Of a stretch of 64,000 nucleotides of DNA, positions 24,974-33,164 are shown in pieces. The stretch lies in contig JANPZY010000001.1 of the NCBI GenBank assembly GCA_024707325.1, positions 496,001 through 560,000 of the forward strand, in the 5' to 3' direction. The stretch is from Opitutus sp. GTDB lineage: Bacteria > Verrucomicrobiota > Verrucomicrobiia > Opitutales > Opitutaceae. Under the pieces are notes generated by a model. It was not told the DNA's origin. It made no database searches and was given only the letters and a program-made list of their open reading frames with translations. The position numbers were made by a program, and so were the translations under genes. Positions within the stretch are counted from its first letter, which is position 1. The number at the start of each line of letters is the position of its first letter.

Positions 24974-25610
24974 TCAAGATCTTCCAAGTACGGGCGCCCC
25001 TGCTTCGCCTAGCGGCGTTCGGATCGGCTTGTCGCCTTTTAGCACCGACCAAACACAGTCGCCAGTAAGGAGCCACGCTGTCCATTTTGGCATCGCTCCC
25101 CCGGGGGAAGTGCAAATCGCCAGATACTCTTCTGATTTATTGCGCGCATGAAAGGCGTTAGCCTGTTTCAACACGTTACGAAACCCCTCAAGATGATGCT
25201 CCGGTGTACGAGAGTAAAATACCACAACCTTAAGAGGCGCATAAAAGTGGACCATCTTCCAAAATTCCTCCTCGGGGTGATCTCCGTTTTCATGCTCTAC
25301 CACCGCATATACGTGGATCGGCTGCCGATACTCAGGCTTATTCCCCGGGATAGGCCGCTTATCAAAAATCGAAAGGTCAAAAGCACATAACTCCGAACGA
25401 ATTCCCAGATCGTCGCGATTGCATTTTTGCACCGTCAACGGCAGCACCCCGACCCACCCATGCCCCCCCAAGCATGATGGAGGTCATGCTCCGTTTATCT
25501 GATCGAATGGCCTGCAACGCCGCATCGGATAAAGGCCCAAAGATTTCGGCCGAGGCAGACAGAAATGCTCCGGAAAAATCGCTCGCGGTGACGTTGTGCA
25601 TATTCAGCAA
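24974..25610 (-). pseudogene. Hypothetical partner of the PIN protein, one-base shift
   Basis: Two frames join into one protein of about 211 residues if one G is removed from the seven-G run on the minus strand (C-run 25463-25469). MLNMHNVTASDFSGAFL to MTSIMLGG continues as HGWVGVLPLTVQKCNRDDLG. The protein has VHVYAVVEHENGD and PLKVVVFYSRTPEHH, strand-rich segments like those in nuclease-fold domains, but no catalytic set I can name. First gene of a two-gene module with the PIN gene. The shift is probably a base error. Confidence 0.5.
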
Positions 25611-25744
25611 GACGATCTAAGGTCTGCCAAATATTCTACGATCACCGACGAAGGCGTCATCAAAGAAGTCAGCGACACTAGTCATCATCTCTATAAAGTT
25701 CCGGATATTTACGTGTTTGGCACTCGAACGTGAACTCACCGGGG

Positions 25745-25905
25745 CACGTATTGCCGCAGGCGCCAATGTGAGCTTTGCCCCATCACTTCCAGGGAAGTGT
25801 TTTGGTTGAAGTGGACAGATACCAAGCGCTGCGACTCTGCTGACTCGCAACGCTTTCGCCAAGCAAATGCATGCGGGAAAAGTCCCGGATGCACGCTTCT
25901 GCAGG
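25745..25905 (-). repeat. Dispersed repeat R2, upstream of the PIN module
   Basis: Homologous to R1 and R3 (GAGCTTTGCCCCATCACTTC, TTTCGCCAAGCAA, and the near-palindrome CGGGAAAAGTCCCG at 25874-25887). Ends about 135 bases upstream of the 25610 start on the minus strand. The remainder of 25611-25932 encodes nothing convincing. Confidence 0.6.
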
Positions 25906-25932
25906 CTGCGGCTGTTCACCCCGATCACGCGG

Positions 25933-26403
25933 TCACCACCTAGGCAGTCGATTCCCCAACTCGACAACCCACAAAGCAGGGAGCTCGATCAGTTCGAGGA
26001 GCACGTTCGCGACCGCATCGAGCTGCTCCTTGACCATCGGCGCATGCTCGAGAAGCAGCATGTCGAAGGCACCCAGCGCACGAAGGGCCGCCATCCAAAC
26101 GACGATGTGCCCAATCATGAAAAGATACGCTGTGCCGCGCTCGTGAGCATGGGCGTTCAAATGTTCAAGACGAGGCACATCGATGTTGTTGATCCCGGCT
26201 TGCCGATGCGCTGCTCGGCGAACCCAGCGATACCACCAAGTCGCTTGGAGCTCCTGGCGCCGTCCCCATTGGGAGTTGCTATACTCGTTGCACCGACGAA
26301 GGGCGACGATGCGATCGAAACTCGGGAGCACGACGGAGACCGCGACCAGAACCGGCATCCGGATGAATTCTTTCCCAAACAAGCGAAGGTTCTGGGTGTT
26401 CAT
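25933..26403 (-). CDS. Small membrane protein, fourth gene of the ATPase module
   Basis: A 156-residue protein from the ATG at 26403. A hydrophobic stretch at about 16-32 (MPVLVAVSVVLPSF), a basic central region (WWYRWVRRAAHRQAG), and hydrophobic segments near 95-110 and 130-150. No family recognised. Its start overlaps the previous stop by four bases (ATGA), so it is translated with the 26400-26633 gene. A long plus-strand frame here is the shadow of this gene. Confidence 0.55.
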   Translation of the reverse strand: MNTQNLRLFGKEFIRMPVLVAVSVVLPSFDRIVALRRCNEYSNSQWGRRQELQATWWYRWVRRAAHRQAGINNIDVPRLEHLNAHAHERGTAYLFMIGHIVVWMAALRALGAFDMLLLEHAPMVKEQLDAVANVLLELIELPALWVVELGNRLPRW

Positions 26404-26633
26404 AGGAAGAGGCGTGAAATCCAACGGAGGACTTTCCAGGTGAGGATCAGGATCACGATGCCGTCCCACAGGAGGACGCCACCGGCCCACTCGTGATCTC
26501 GGTAGGCGATGTAGCCCATCGAGAAAATGAGGAGCGAAAACACGACGATGCAGGTGAAGTGGAACGTCCGCCCGCAGATATCGGAGAGGAGCGCCCACGC
26601 GATACAGAGTCTGACATGTGGTGGTATCTTCAT
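26400..26633 (-). CDS. Small two-span membrane protein of the ATPase module
   Basis: A 77-residue protein from the ATG at 26633 (MKIPPHVRLCIAWALLSD). Hydrophobic segments lie at about 25-42 and 55-70. It is overlapped at both ends (ATGA with the phosphoesterase gene before it, ATGA with the 25933-26403 gene after it), so it belongs firmly to this operon. No homologous family is known to me. Confidence 0.6.
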   Translation of the reverse strand: MKIPPHVRLCIAWALLSDICGRTFHFTCIVVFSLLIFSMGYIAYRDHEWAGGVLLWDGIVILILTWKVLRWISRLFL

Positions 26634-27260
26634 AATTCCTGAGAGGTGCAGATCCGGATGTTCACGGGCCGACCGTCGCTCCGCATGATTGCGAGGAGGA
26701 GATGCGCGGGCGTTTCGGAGGAACCATTGAACCCCGGACAAAACGCTTCCGTGCCGCCAATCGTTTCGTGCATCGACGCCGCCAGATGCAGATGGCCAGA
26801 GAGGACTGCGGCCGGACGGCACCCATTTTCAGCGAGGGAGTAAAACTCGGGATCGATGGCGCCCCGCCTCTCTCCCGGAGGAACGTGTCGAATCCAAATC
26901 TTTCCCCGGCCCTTTTCCGGCAGTGGGTCCCAGTAGCCGAGACTCCGAAACACGACTCCCTCCATTTGGAAGCGGTCGCCATCCACCCAAACGCCACGGC
27001 GACGGAGCGCACCTATCCACCGGGGGGTTGTCGCACGGCTCGTCCTCGGTGCAGTCGTGATTGCCCGAGCACAAGGCGACCGGGCAACGAAACGCCCCGA
27101 GTTCCTCTCTCACCGCACGGATCTGCTGATCGCGTGGCCCTTTGGTTTCATCTAAAAAGTCGCCCGCGAAGACCACGAGGTCGACACGCGCGGACGCTTG
27201 GCGAAGCCAACCAAGCCACCGGAGGTTTCCGTGGAGGTCGGCGGAGTGAAGCACTCTCAT
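26630..27260 (-). pseudogene. Calcineurin-like metallophosphoesterase, one-base shift
   Basis: From the ATG at 27260 (MRVLHSADLHGNLRW) the frame carries the metal ligands Asp8 and His10, VFAGDF and SGNHDC. A C missing from the six-C run (27022-27027) breaks it. Adding one C continues PPRWIGALRRRGVWVDGDRF to the last ligand block LSGHLHLAAS and the stop at 26630. Restored length is about 210 residues, full for a compact member of the family. It starts 16 bases after the ATPase gene and ends overlapping the next gene, so it is a functional part of the module. The shift is probably a sequencing error. Confidence 0.75.
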
Positions 27261-27276
27261 GCGTGAAAGGATCTTT

Positions 27277-28372
27277 TTAGAAATCCCCCGTGAGGATCTC
27301 GTGGACCGCGCGGTTGGTGAGCGCCGCCTCGACGGCACGGAAGTTGAGCCCGCTTTCGGCGGCGGCGACCGGATCCAAAATCACCCGATCGATCCGGAGC
27401 TTTTGCGCGATCTGCTCAAAGTCCGCCTGCGTGTAGGGATTGAGCATCACCCAGTCGGCGTTGAAGCGATTGAGGGAGTTCCTCGGGGATAATGCCCGCC
27501 TGACGAATCTCTCCCTGCAGATTCCGGGAGGATGACGCGGCACCAAACCCCATCCCTCCCGCGCTCTGCTTTCGCCAGATGTCCTGCCACGTGGCGGCGC
27601 CGACCATGAAGACGCCGTTCCGCAGTCGTTTCAGGAGTTCGGGAGTCCACTCCGCGCTAGCGACCTGCTGATCGAGGAGCGCGAAGATTTCGGTCGTGAG
27701 GGCACGGGACCACGCATCGTCGCTCGGCCGAATCTTGTCCAATTCATCGATGAAGACGATGCACTGCGGATACTCCTTCAGGACCGCCTGAATCCGCCCC
27801 AAGGTGGTCGTCGTGCCCGCGCGCGATCCCGTGACGAGCCACTCGCCGTAGGACAGCTTCACGACGGGCAGCATGAGCTTCCGGCCCAGCAGCCGAACCA
27901 AGTTCGATTTTCCCACGCCGGACGGCCCCACGAGAAGTGGCCACGTGCGAAGGGCGATGCCGAACCGCGTGCCGCCCTGGAAGTGCAGCTTTGCGAGGGC
28001 TTCCATCCGGGCGAGCCCCGCCTCCTGCGAGGCCGTGAGCGCCATCGTCCCCTTGGGCTTGGGTTCGGCCAAGGTCACACTCAGCTTCGCTGCAAGGGCC
28101 GCGATGTGCTCCCGCTCCTCCGGCAGTTCCGCGTGGGCAAAGGCGCATCGAAGGATCGCTTCCGCCTCCTCGGGATGCGCGCAAAGCCAGCGGGTGTCCG
28201 CCATGATCCGGGAGAAGCACTGGGGATTCCGCGCGAGAAACTCCAGCGTGGTCGCCTCGAGGATCGCCCGGAGAGCGGGTGCCGTGTCGTAGCGCTCGCG
28301 GACAACCTCCCCAATGAGGTCCAGCGTGCGCTCTTCGCCCAACGTATCGGTGAGAAGTAGGAATGGTTTCAT
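27277..28372 (-). pseudogene. AAA+ ATPase, one-base shift near the C-terminus
   Basis: From the ATG at 28372 (MKPFLLLTDTLGEERT) this is a 364-residue AAA+ protein. A helical N-terminal domain (1-105) is followed by the ATPase core with Walker A GPSGVGKS at 149-156 and Walker B CIVFIDELDK (Asp209, Glu210), then a ClpX/RuvB-like lid. Near 27470-27475 an extra C breaks the frame. Without it, PEELLNRFNADWV continues to HEILTGDF at 27277. First gene of an operon with the metallophosphoesterase and two membrane proteins, with hairpin copy 3 about 60 bases upstream of its start. The substrate is not evident. Confidence 0.78.
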
Positions 28373-28433
28373 GGGTCCCCCATAGATGCGGCCCACGGAT
28401 CCCCCTTTTCCCGCCCGCCCCTCTCCCCTCCAG

Positions 28434-28459
28434 TTCACCGTTTGCCTTCTTTCGGTGAA
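28434..28459 (+). repeat. 26-bp hairpin site, copy 3
   Basis: TTCACCGTTT, five variable bases (GCCTT), CTTTCGGTGAA, same orientation as copies 1 and 2, with GCCGCCCGGG-type sequence beside it as in copy 1. The last seven codons of the DUF3223 frame are encoded by this hairpin, which suggests a junction between modules. Confidence 0.75.
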
Positions 28460-28968
28460 CTCACCCGGGCGGCCAATGGCGACAGGCGTCGCCCCATGGC
28501 GTCCTCCCCGAAGCCCTTCTCCCCCGCCCTTGACTCGGATCCTGAAGAGCACCTCGCCCCGCTCACGCACCCTCCGGGCGTCCCACGGCACGACTTGAGC
28601 AGTTTCCTCGTCTGAGGCGAAATTTCTCGACGCGCAGCAAGTGCGATATCGAGATCCGGATTGCCGGCGCTACGGGGAGGAAGGCAGTTCACCCATGAGA
28701 TATCTCGCTCCGAGCCATCGGTGCGAACGATCCAAAATCCGCGCGTTGCTGATCCGAACCCCGGTGGTGGATTCAAACGAACCACGAGCGACGCGACACC
28801 TGGCCCCTGCTTCTCGGCCCATTTGTGATTCCTTCGAAGAACCTCGATCATGAATCTGAGATCCTCGCCCTGCAGCGGCTGGTTCATTCCTGAGCGGCCA
28901 GCAATTGCACGAATACGGCTCTTCAACTCCTGCTGCGTGTTGATCTGTTCTCCGCAAATGCCCTCCAC
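28435..28968 (-). CDS. DUF3223 (DCL-like) domain protein
   Basis: A frame of up to 177 residues from a GTG at 28968. The region RIRAIAGRSG, GEDLRFMIEVLRRNHKWAEK, FWIVRTDGSERDISWVNCL and REISPQTRKLL follows the order of the DUF3223/DCL domain, found in plant DCL proteins and in scattered bacterial accessory genes. The last 60 residues are Ser-, Gly- and Arg-rich and end inside hairpin copy 3, so the natural C-terminus may have been lost. The role of the bacterial versions is unknown. Confidence 0.6.
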   Translation of the reverse strand: MEGICGEQINTQQELKSRIRAIAGRSGMNQPLQGEDLRFMIEVLRRNHKWAEKQGPGVASLVVRLNPPPGFGSATRGFWIVRTDGSERDISWVNCLPPRSAGNPDLDIALAARREISPQTRKLLKSCRGTPGGCVSGARCSSGSESRAGEKGFGEDAMGRRLSPLAARVSSPKEGKR

Positions 28969-29087
28969 CTTCCATCACTTTGGGATATTTGGGAGAGCTT
29001 CGAGCTGCATGACACGTGACAATCAACCTTAACGAAGTCGTTACCACCTAGTGTTTGGCGAGATCGGTGCAGTCCTGCTAATTGATC

Positions 29088-29918
29088 TCAAGCTCGCGGG
29101 ACCAACTCCACTAACTTCCGATAGATCGTCCTGGGCCCGTGATATCGGATCAGCTTTCCCCCGTTCGGTGTTGGCTCCTCGTAGAACGCGACTCCCGCCA
29201 AGGCGAAATCCGGATCGATCTCAGCCTCTCCGATCGGACGCCCCTTCTTTAAGCGCAGGGTAACACGCCAAAGGCCAGCGCCACTGACACCACCAAAACT
29301 CTTGGGCTGATCAGTTACATCAGGCGTCGCTAACGTCTCTACGTAATCGAACTCACCTCGAACCGTTTCGTTTTCTATTCCCGAAAGGAAGCCGCCACGG
29401 AGCTCCAGTGCCACCTTGTCGGGCCCGTAATCAGTGCGCTTCGACTGTTCCGCCGGAAAGCCCATGATGCAACCGAAGCCTACATCACTCGATGCTGTGG
29501 CGAAGCGTTTGTCGGCAAGAGCTGAAATTTCAGCGAAGGATTTGGTCGCGGCGATTTGCGACGCCTTGTGGGGCGGCAGTTCAATGAACTGAATGTCCGG
29601 CCCCCATTCGTCCGTTTTGCGCTCGATCGATAGATGTGGCGTGCACAGGTTCACAGGGACGCTGAAGGAGTGAAAACCGCGTGCCACCAGCAAAGTGATT
29701 TCCCGGTTCTTCTCTCGATTCTCGTAGAGGTGATCCCAGACGTGCGCAGCGGTCAAAATTCCCGAGCGGCCGTTGACCCTGACAAAGGTCCCGCTCCCTA
29801 CCAATTCACCAGGCCAACCTAAGATTGTCGTGAATGGCTCCAAGCGCTGCGAGGCCTCGAAGCGCAGCTCCTCAGGAAGATCACCAAGAAAAAGCCGTTG
29901 GGGTTCGTCCATGATCAA
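29088..29918 (-). CDS. Trypsin-like serine protease
   Basis: A 276-residue protein with a chymotrypsin-fold triad visible as His59 (GILTAAHVW), Asp108 (GPDIQFIEL) and Ser212 (GGVSGAGLW). There is no signal peptide, so it is probably cytoplasmic, as is usual for protease modules in accessory and defence loci. It is the first gene of a module that includes the DUF3223 gene, with a half attC and repeat R3 just upstream. An ATG two codons in (29912) is an equally good start. Intact. Confidence 0.75.
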   Translation of the reverse strand: MIMDEPQRLFLGDLPEELRFEASQRLEPFTTILGWPGELVGSGTFVRVNGRSGILTAAHVWDHLYENREKNREITLLVARGFHSFSVPVNLCTPHLSIERKTDEWGPDIQFIELPPHKASQIAATKSFAEISALADKRFATASSDVGFGCIMGFPAEQSKRTDYGPDKVALELRGGFLSGIENETVRGEFDYVETLATPDVTDQPKSFGGVSGAGLWRVTLRLKKGRPIGEAEIDPDFALAGVAFYEEPTPNGGKLIRYHGPRTIYRKLVELVPRA

Positions 29919-29922
29919 AGAT

Positions 29923-29985
29923 CAGCCACACCTTTGCTTGGCGCGACACGTGCGTTAGCACGACACAGATCTACCTCCACGTGGC
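29923..29985 (-). other. Partial attC site
   Basis: On the plus strand AAAGATCAGCCACACCTTTG then CTTGGCGCGACACGTGCGTTAGCAC matches the 22388-22440 half of attC site 4. Both terminal core boxes are missing, so it is an attC remnant fused to the 5-prime side of the protease gene. Confidence 0.5.
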
Positions 29986-30029
29986 GAACCGTCCGAGTGT
30001 CGGAACCCGAAGTCCCTGGGGCGCCGCCT

Positions 30030-30180
30030 GATCGCAGAATTCGCCGTGAGCTTCGCCCCATCACTTCTAGGACGAAGTGCTTCAGTCGAAGCGGAGGGGT
30101 AACCAAGCCGCACGATTCTGCGAGGTGGCCGCACGTTCGCCAAGCCCACTTAGCCGGGAAAATTTCCCGGCTATTCACGT
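30030..30180 (-). repeat. Dispersed repeat R3, upstream of the protease module
   Basis: The best-preserved copy. Blocks GAGCTTCGCCCCATCACTTC, GACGAAGTGCTTC and CGTTCGCCAAGCCC are followed by the perfect 19-bp palindrome GCCGGGAAAATTTCCCGGC at 30153-30171. It lies about 110 bases upstream of the protease start on the minus strand and looks like a conserved upstream or leader element. Confidence 0.65.
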
Positions 30181-30213
30181 GCTCACGGGGTTCTCACCTC
30201 GATGGATCCGACG

Positions 30214-31572
30214 CTATTGGGCTTCGTGATATCGGTTCGCTGGAAATCCAAATGCGTCGCGAATCTGGCCTTCAACCGGCTGGTGCAGCCGCGCCAATAG
30301 AGACTCAAGCGGCGCACTGAGTTCCGGGTCAAACCACACCATCCGGAGACTCGGCGGGAAATTGATCCCGGCATAGTGGCTGTTCGTTATCATCGGCGTG
30401 GAATGGCCCAGCTGCCGCTGCGCCACGGTGATCCCATATTCGGTCGCGAAGAAGCTACCGAACCACTTTCGGAGTTCGTGGATCGGCTTCTTCGCTGTAA
30501 CGCCCGCACCTTTGAGCCACAAAACCAGCCTTTCTGTTGTCGCCAGATTGTCGGCTAGAGAGCCGCCCAGAATGGTCACGCCTTTGGCGGAATCCCGGTG
30601 TCCGAGCTGAGCGGCAAGCCACCCCGTGATTTTCACCTTTCGATTCGTTCCGAACTTCGGAGCGAAATCCTCCTCAGCTTTGACGTGCAGCTTAAGTCCG
30701 TCGCTCTCCTGCACGACCCAAGACCAGCGAGCACTGGCGATCTCCTGCCTCCGCAACCCGGCGTGCAAAGCCAGGACTGCTGCGACATAGAGCTTTCGAT
30801 TCTCCTGGGGCAATTCGGACACGATCTTCTTCGCCACTCGCAGGATCGTTTCACCTTCCGGAAGCTCATACCGCTGCACGGCTGACGTGAAGGTGGACAC
30901 CGCCCTATACTCTTCCATGGCCGGCAGCCGAAGACCCGCTGCCCGAAGGAACTGCATGCGCTCATCCCGGAAAAGAGCTTGGGTGTTTCGAAGGTGCCGG
31001 TTCGCCGTCGCCTTCGCCCTTCGCGCCGGCTCGGTGTGATTCTGCAGGCCCGGCGGGAGTCGCTCGCTCTTGAAATCGTAGAGGAGACTCGCAGTCAGGA
31101 CACTGACGGGGAGTTCAGGGATCTGACTCTTCCACTGGATCTGCTTCTTCCGTTTTCCGAGAACACACCAAACAATCGTGAACGTGCTCCGCACATACTC
31201 GCGGGCGGTCACCAGATTCACTCCTAGATTAGCTCCGCCCAAGTCCACGGCGTCCCGCAGTTCGCCCAGCGTCGACACGTTCTGAACCGCCCGCGGCTTC
31301 GGCGAAAACCGCTCCCCGCTCTGCTCCATCGCGGCCAGTATCTCGCCCAGCGTGCGCGTGTTCGACTCCTTGGACCGCAGCGCCGCAGCAAGCTCGTTTG
31401 CCATTCGTTCGGCGGTTTTAGGATTTTCATGGAGCGATACCCACTTTCGGCAGCCGCGGTGCTGAACGCGCATATACCAATCGTATGAGAGGTAGCTCTT
31501 GCCGTTCTTCTGACGCACTTGCTTGCAGAGGGTGTGGCCTGATCGCGTGATGAATTTTCGAAGCGGAGTCAT
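30214..31572 (-). CDS. Full-length tyrosine integrase of the island
   Basis: A 452-residue site-specific recombinase. An N-terminal DNA-binding region (SYDWYMRVQHRG, about 25-70) precedes a core-binding part and the C-terminal catalytic domain. Catalytic residues are Arg in GLRRQEI (near 275), His365 and Arg368 (HELRKW), His390 (QLGHSTP) and Tyr400 (NSHYAG). The gene starts about 250 bases from the tRNA-Leu fragment and faces away from it, the usual position of an island integrase next to its attachment site. Intact; probably responsible for integration of the region to the left. Confidence 0.9.
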   Translation of the reverse strand: MTPLRKFITRSGHTLCKQVRQKNGKSYLSYDWYMRVQHRGCRKWVSLHENPKTAERMANELAAALRSKESNTRTLGEILAAMEQSGERFSPKPRAVQNVSTLGELRDAVDLGGANLGVNLVTAREYVRSTFTIVWCVLGKRKKQIQWKSQIPELPVSVLTASLLYDFKSERLPPGLQNHTEPARRAKATANRHLRNTQALFRDERMQFLRAAGLRLPAMEEYRAVSTFTSAVQRYELPEGETILRVAKKIVSELPQENRKLYVAAVLALHAGLRRQEIASARWSWVVQESDGLKLHVKAEEDFAPKFGTNRKVKITGWLAAQLGHRDSAKGVTILGGSLADNLATTERLVLWLKGAGVTAKKPIHELRKWFGSFFATEYGITVAQRQLGHSTPMITNSHYAGINFPPSLRMVWFDPELSAPLESLLARLHQPVEGQIRDAFGFPANRYHEAQ

Positions 31573-31824
31573 GGTCGCTGGAGGGTTGGTAGGATTCTAG
31601 CACCGGCCCTCGAACGACCCGAGGGGGTGCATTGACCCGAACTCCGCACAGCTTCAGCATGGACGACTTCGCGGAAGCGGATCCGCAGGTGGACAGAGTC
31701 TTGTCCATTTCTTGTCCACCGCGCACGAATCGTGGTGGAGTCCCAGGCCATCCTGAAACGTCCACCCTCGACTCATGAGGCATTTAGCAAGCGCCCCGAG
31801 ACGGCTCAGGACGGATGCTTACGC

Positions 31825-31879
31825 CTTAAAATCCCTTGCCTGTAAAGGCGTGCGGGTTCGAGCCCCGCCCCGGGCACCA
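31825..31879 (+). other. 3-prime fragment of tRNA-Leu(TAA): island attachment end
   Basis: From the anticodon loop (CTTAAAA) through a variable arm, the T arm GCGGG-TTCGAGC-CCCGC and the acceptor strand CCCGGGC followed by ACCA. The matching 5-prime half (acceptor GCCCGGG, D arm, anticodon 5-prime stem) is missing: the bases before it do not pair. This is the displaced 3-prime end left when an element integrates into a tRNA gene. The intact copy should lie at the other island end, left of the window. Confidence 0.75.
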
Positions 31880-31887
31880 ACGCGGGA

Positions 31888-32982
31888 TCAGACGCGCACG
31901 CTGGCGGCCGGAATCAGGCGATCGGTCGAGGGCGGCACCGACGTCGACGCCCGCTCGATCAGCTCCACGGGAAACACGACGGGCGGCACGTCCTCAGGCA
32001 GTTGCGAGGCACCGGACGCGCCGATGCGCTCGAGCAAAAGATCAACCGCACGGCTGCCCATCGCGCGGAGTGGCTGGCGAATGGTGGTGAGCTGCGGAGC
32101 GGTCGAGCGCGCCGCAAAGGTGTCGTCGAAACCGATGACGGAAATATCCTCCGGCACGCGGATGCCGACTTCGGCGAGCGCTTCTGTGCAGCCGATCGCC
32201 ACGCCGTCGTTGGCACAGAAGACGGCCGTGGGCAGTGGCTGCCCCGTGTGCGCGCTGAGCCAGCGGCGCATCACCATGCGGCCTTCCTCCGTGGTGAAAC
32301 CCGTGGGGACGATGAGTGATTCGTCGAAAGGAAGCCCGGCCGAGGAGAGTGCGCGTTTGAAACCTGCGATGCGGCGCTCGGCGCCGATGCGTCCGGGCGA
32401 TCCCGCGAAATGCAGAATGCGCCGGTGTCCTTTTTGCACGAGCGCGCGAACAGCGAGAAAGGCGCCGTGCTCTTCGTCGGACTCGATGTTCAGGACGTGC
32501 GGCATCGGCGCGTTGGCGTGCAGCGCGACGAACGGCGTGTGCGAGGGCAGAAGGCGCGCCTGCGCTCGCGTGAGCATCGGAGCGAGCAGGATCAATCCGT
32601 CGATGCGGCCATCGCAGAAATCGTGGAGGCGTTCGGCATCGCGCTCCCAATCGTGGAGCGTGAAGACGGTCGTGTTTTGCTGATGCGTGGACGCGGAGGA
32701 GAGAATGCCGCTGAGAATCTCAAGCAGGTAATGGTTGACCGATTCGCCGTCGATCGTGCCGGCCACGCCGATGGTGTTCATGCGCCGGTTGGCGAGCGCG
32801 CGCGCCGTGGCGTTGGGGCGATAGCGCAGCTTGGCGGCGGCAGCGAGGATGCGTTCGCGAGTTTCGGGGGCGATGCGCGAGGAGGTGCGGGCACCGTTGA
32901 GGACGGCGGAAGCCGCCATGGCGGACACTCCCGCCTCGCGGCCCACATCAGCCAGGGTGGCGGCTCGGTTGGCGCGGTTCAT
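31888..32982 (-). CDS. LacI-family transcription regulator
   Basis: A 364-residue repressor. The ATG at 32982 begins MNRANRAATLADVGREAGVS, the classic LacI helix-turn-helix with hinge helix NATARALANRR; longer frames are untranslated leader. The periplasmic-binding-like effector domain (from about 62) includes GLILLAPML, HRRILHFAG and the C-terminal FDDTFAARSTAPQLTTIRQP. It is located at the start of the sugar locus. Five palindromes near ATTTAACGCTAAAT upstream of the receptors and the importer are likely operators for it or a relative. Intact. Confidence 0.92.
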   Translation of the reverse strand: MNRANRAATLADVGREAGVSAMAASAVLNGARTSSRIAPETRERILAAAAKLRYRPNATARALANRRMNTIGVAGTIDGESVNHYLLEILSGILSSASTHQQNTTVFTLHDWERDAERLHDFCDGRIDGLILLAPMLTRAQARLLPSHTPFVALHANAPMPHVLNIESDEEHGAFLAVRALVQKGHRRILHFAGSPGRIGAERRIAGFKRALSSAGLPFDESLIVPTGFTTEEGRMVMRRWLSAHTGQPLPTAVFCANDGVAIGCTEALAEVGIRVPEDISVIGFDDTFAARSTAPQLTTIRQPLRAMGSRAVDLLLERIGASGASQLPEDVPPVVFPVELIERASTSVPPSTDRLIPAASVRV

Positions 32983-33077
32983 TTTGAGGAAAGCAGATAA
33001 CCGGACATCGGGGGTATGGCTCGCCGAAGGGGTGCGAGCAAGAAGCGAGATGCCGTTCTGCGCGCGACCACGCGAGT

Positions 33078-33115
33078 CGTAAAAAAGAAAAGTGCCGGCC
33101 ACGATGTGCCGGCAC
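33078..33115 (-). terminator. Rho-independent terminator of the first TonB receptor
   Basis: On the minus strand, AAGTGCCGGC, eight-base loop, GCCGGCACTT, then TTCTTTTTT. The arms are a perfect 10-bp match. It lies about 50 bases after the receptor stop at 33165. Confidence 0.88.
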
Positions 33116-33164
33116 TTGTTGTGTTCTGCTAAACAGTCTCCGGTGAGGGAAACTGAAGGGTGAC

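Noticed and set aside
25867..26496. A 209-codon plus-strand frame
   Set aside because: It is antisense to a chain of overlapping minus-strand genes with membrane segments and coupled starts.
31825..31879. A functional tRNA-Leu gene
   Set aside because: Only the 3-prime half is present. The bases before the anticodon loop do not form the anticodon, D or acceptor stems.
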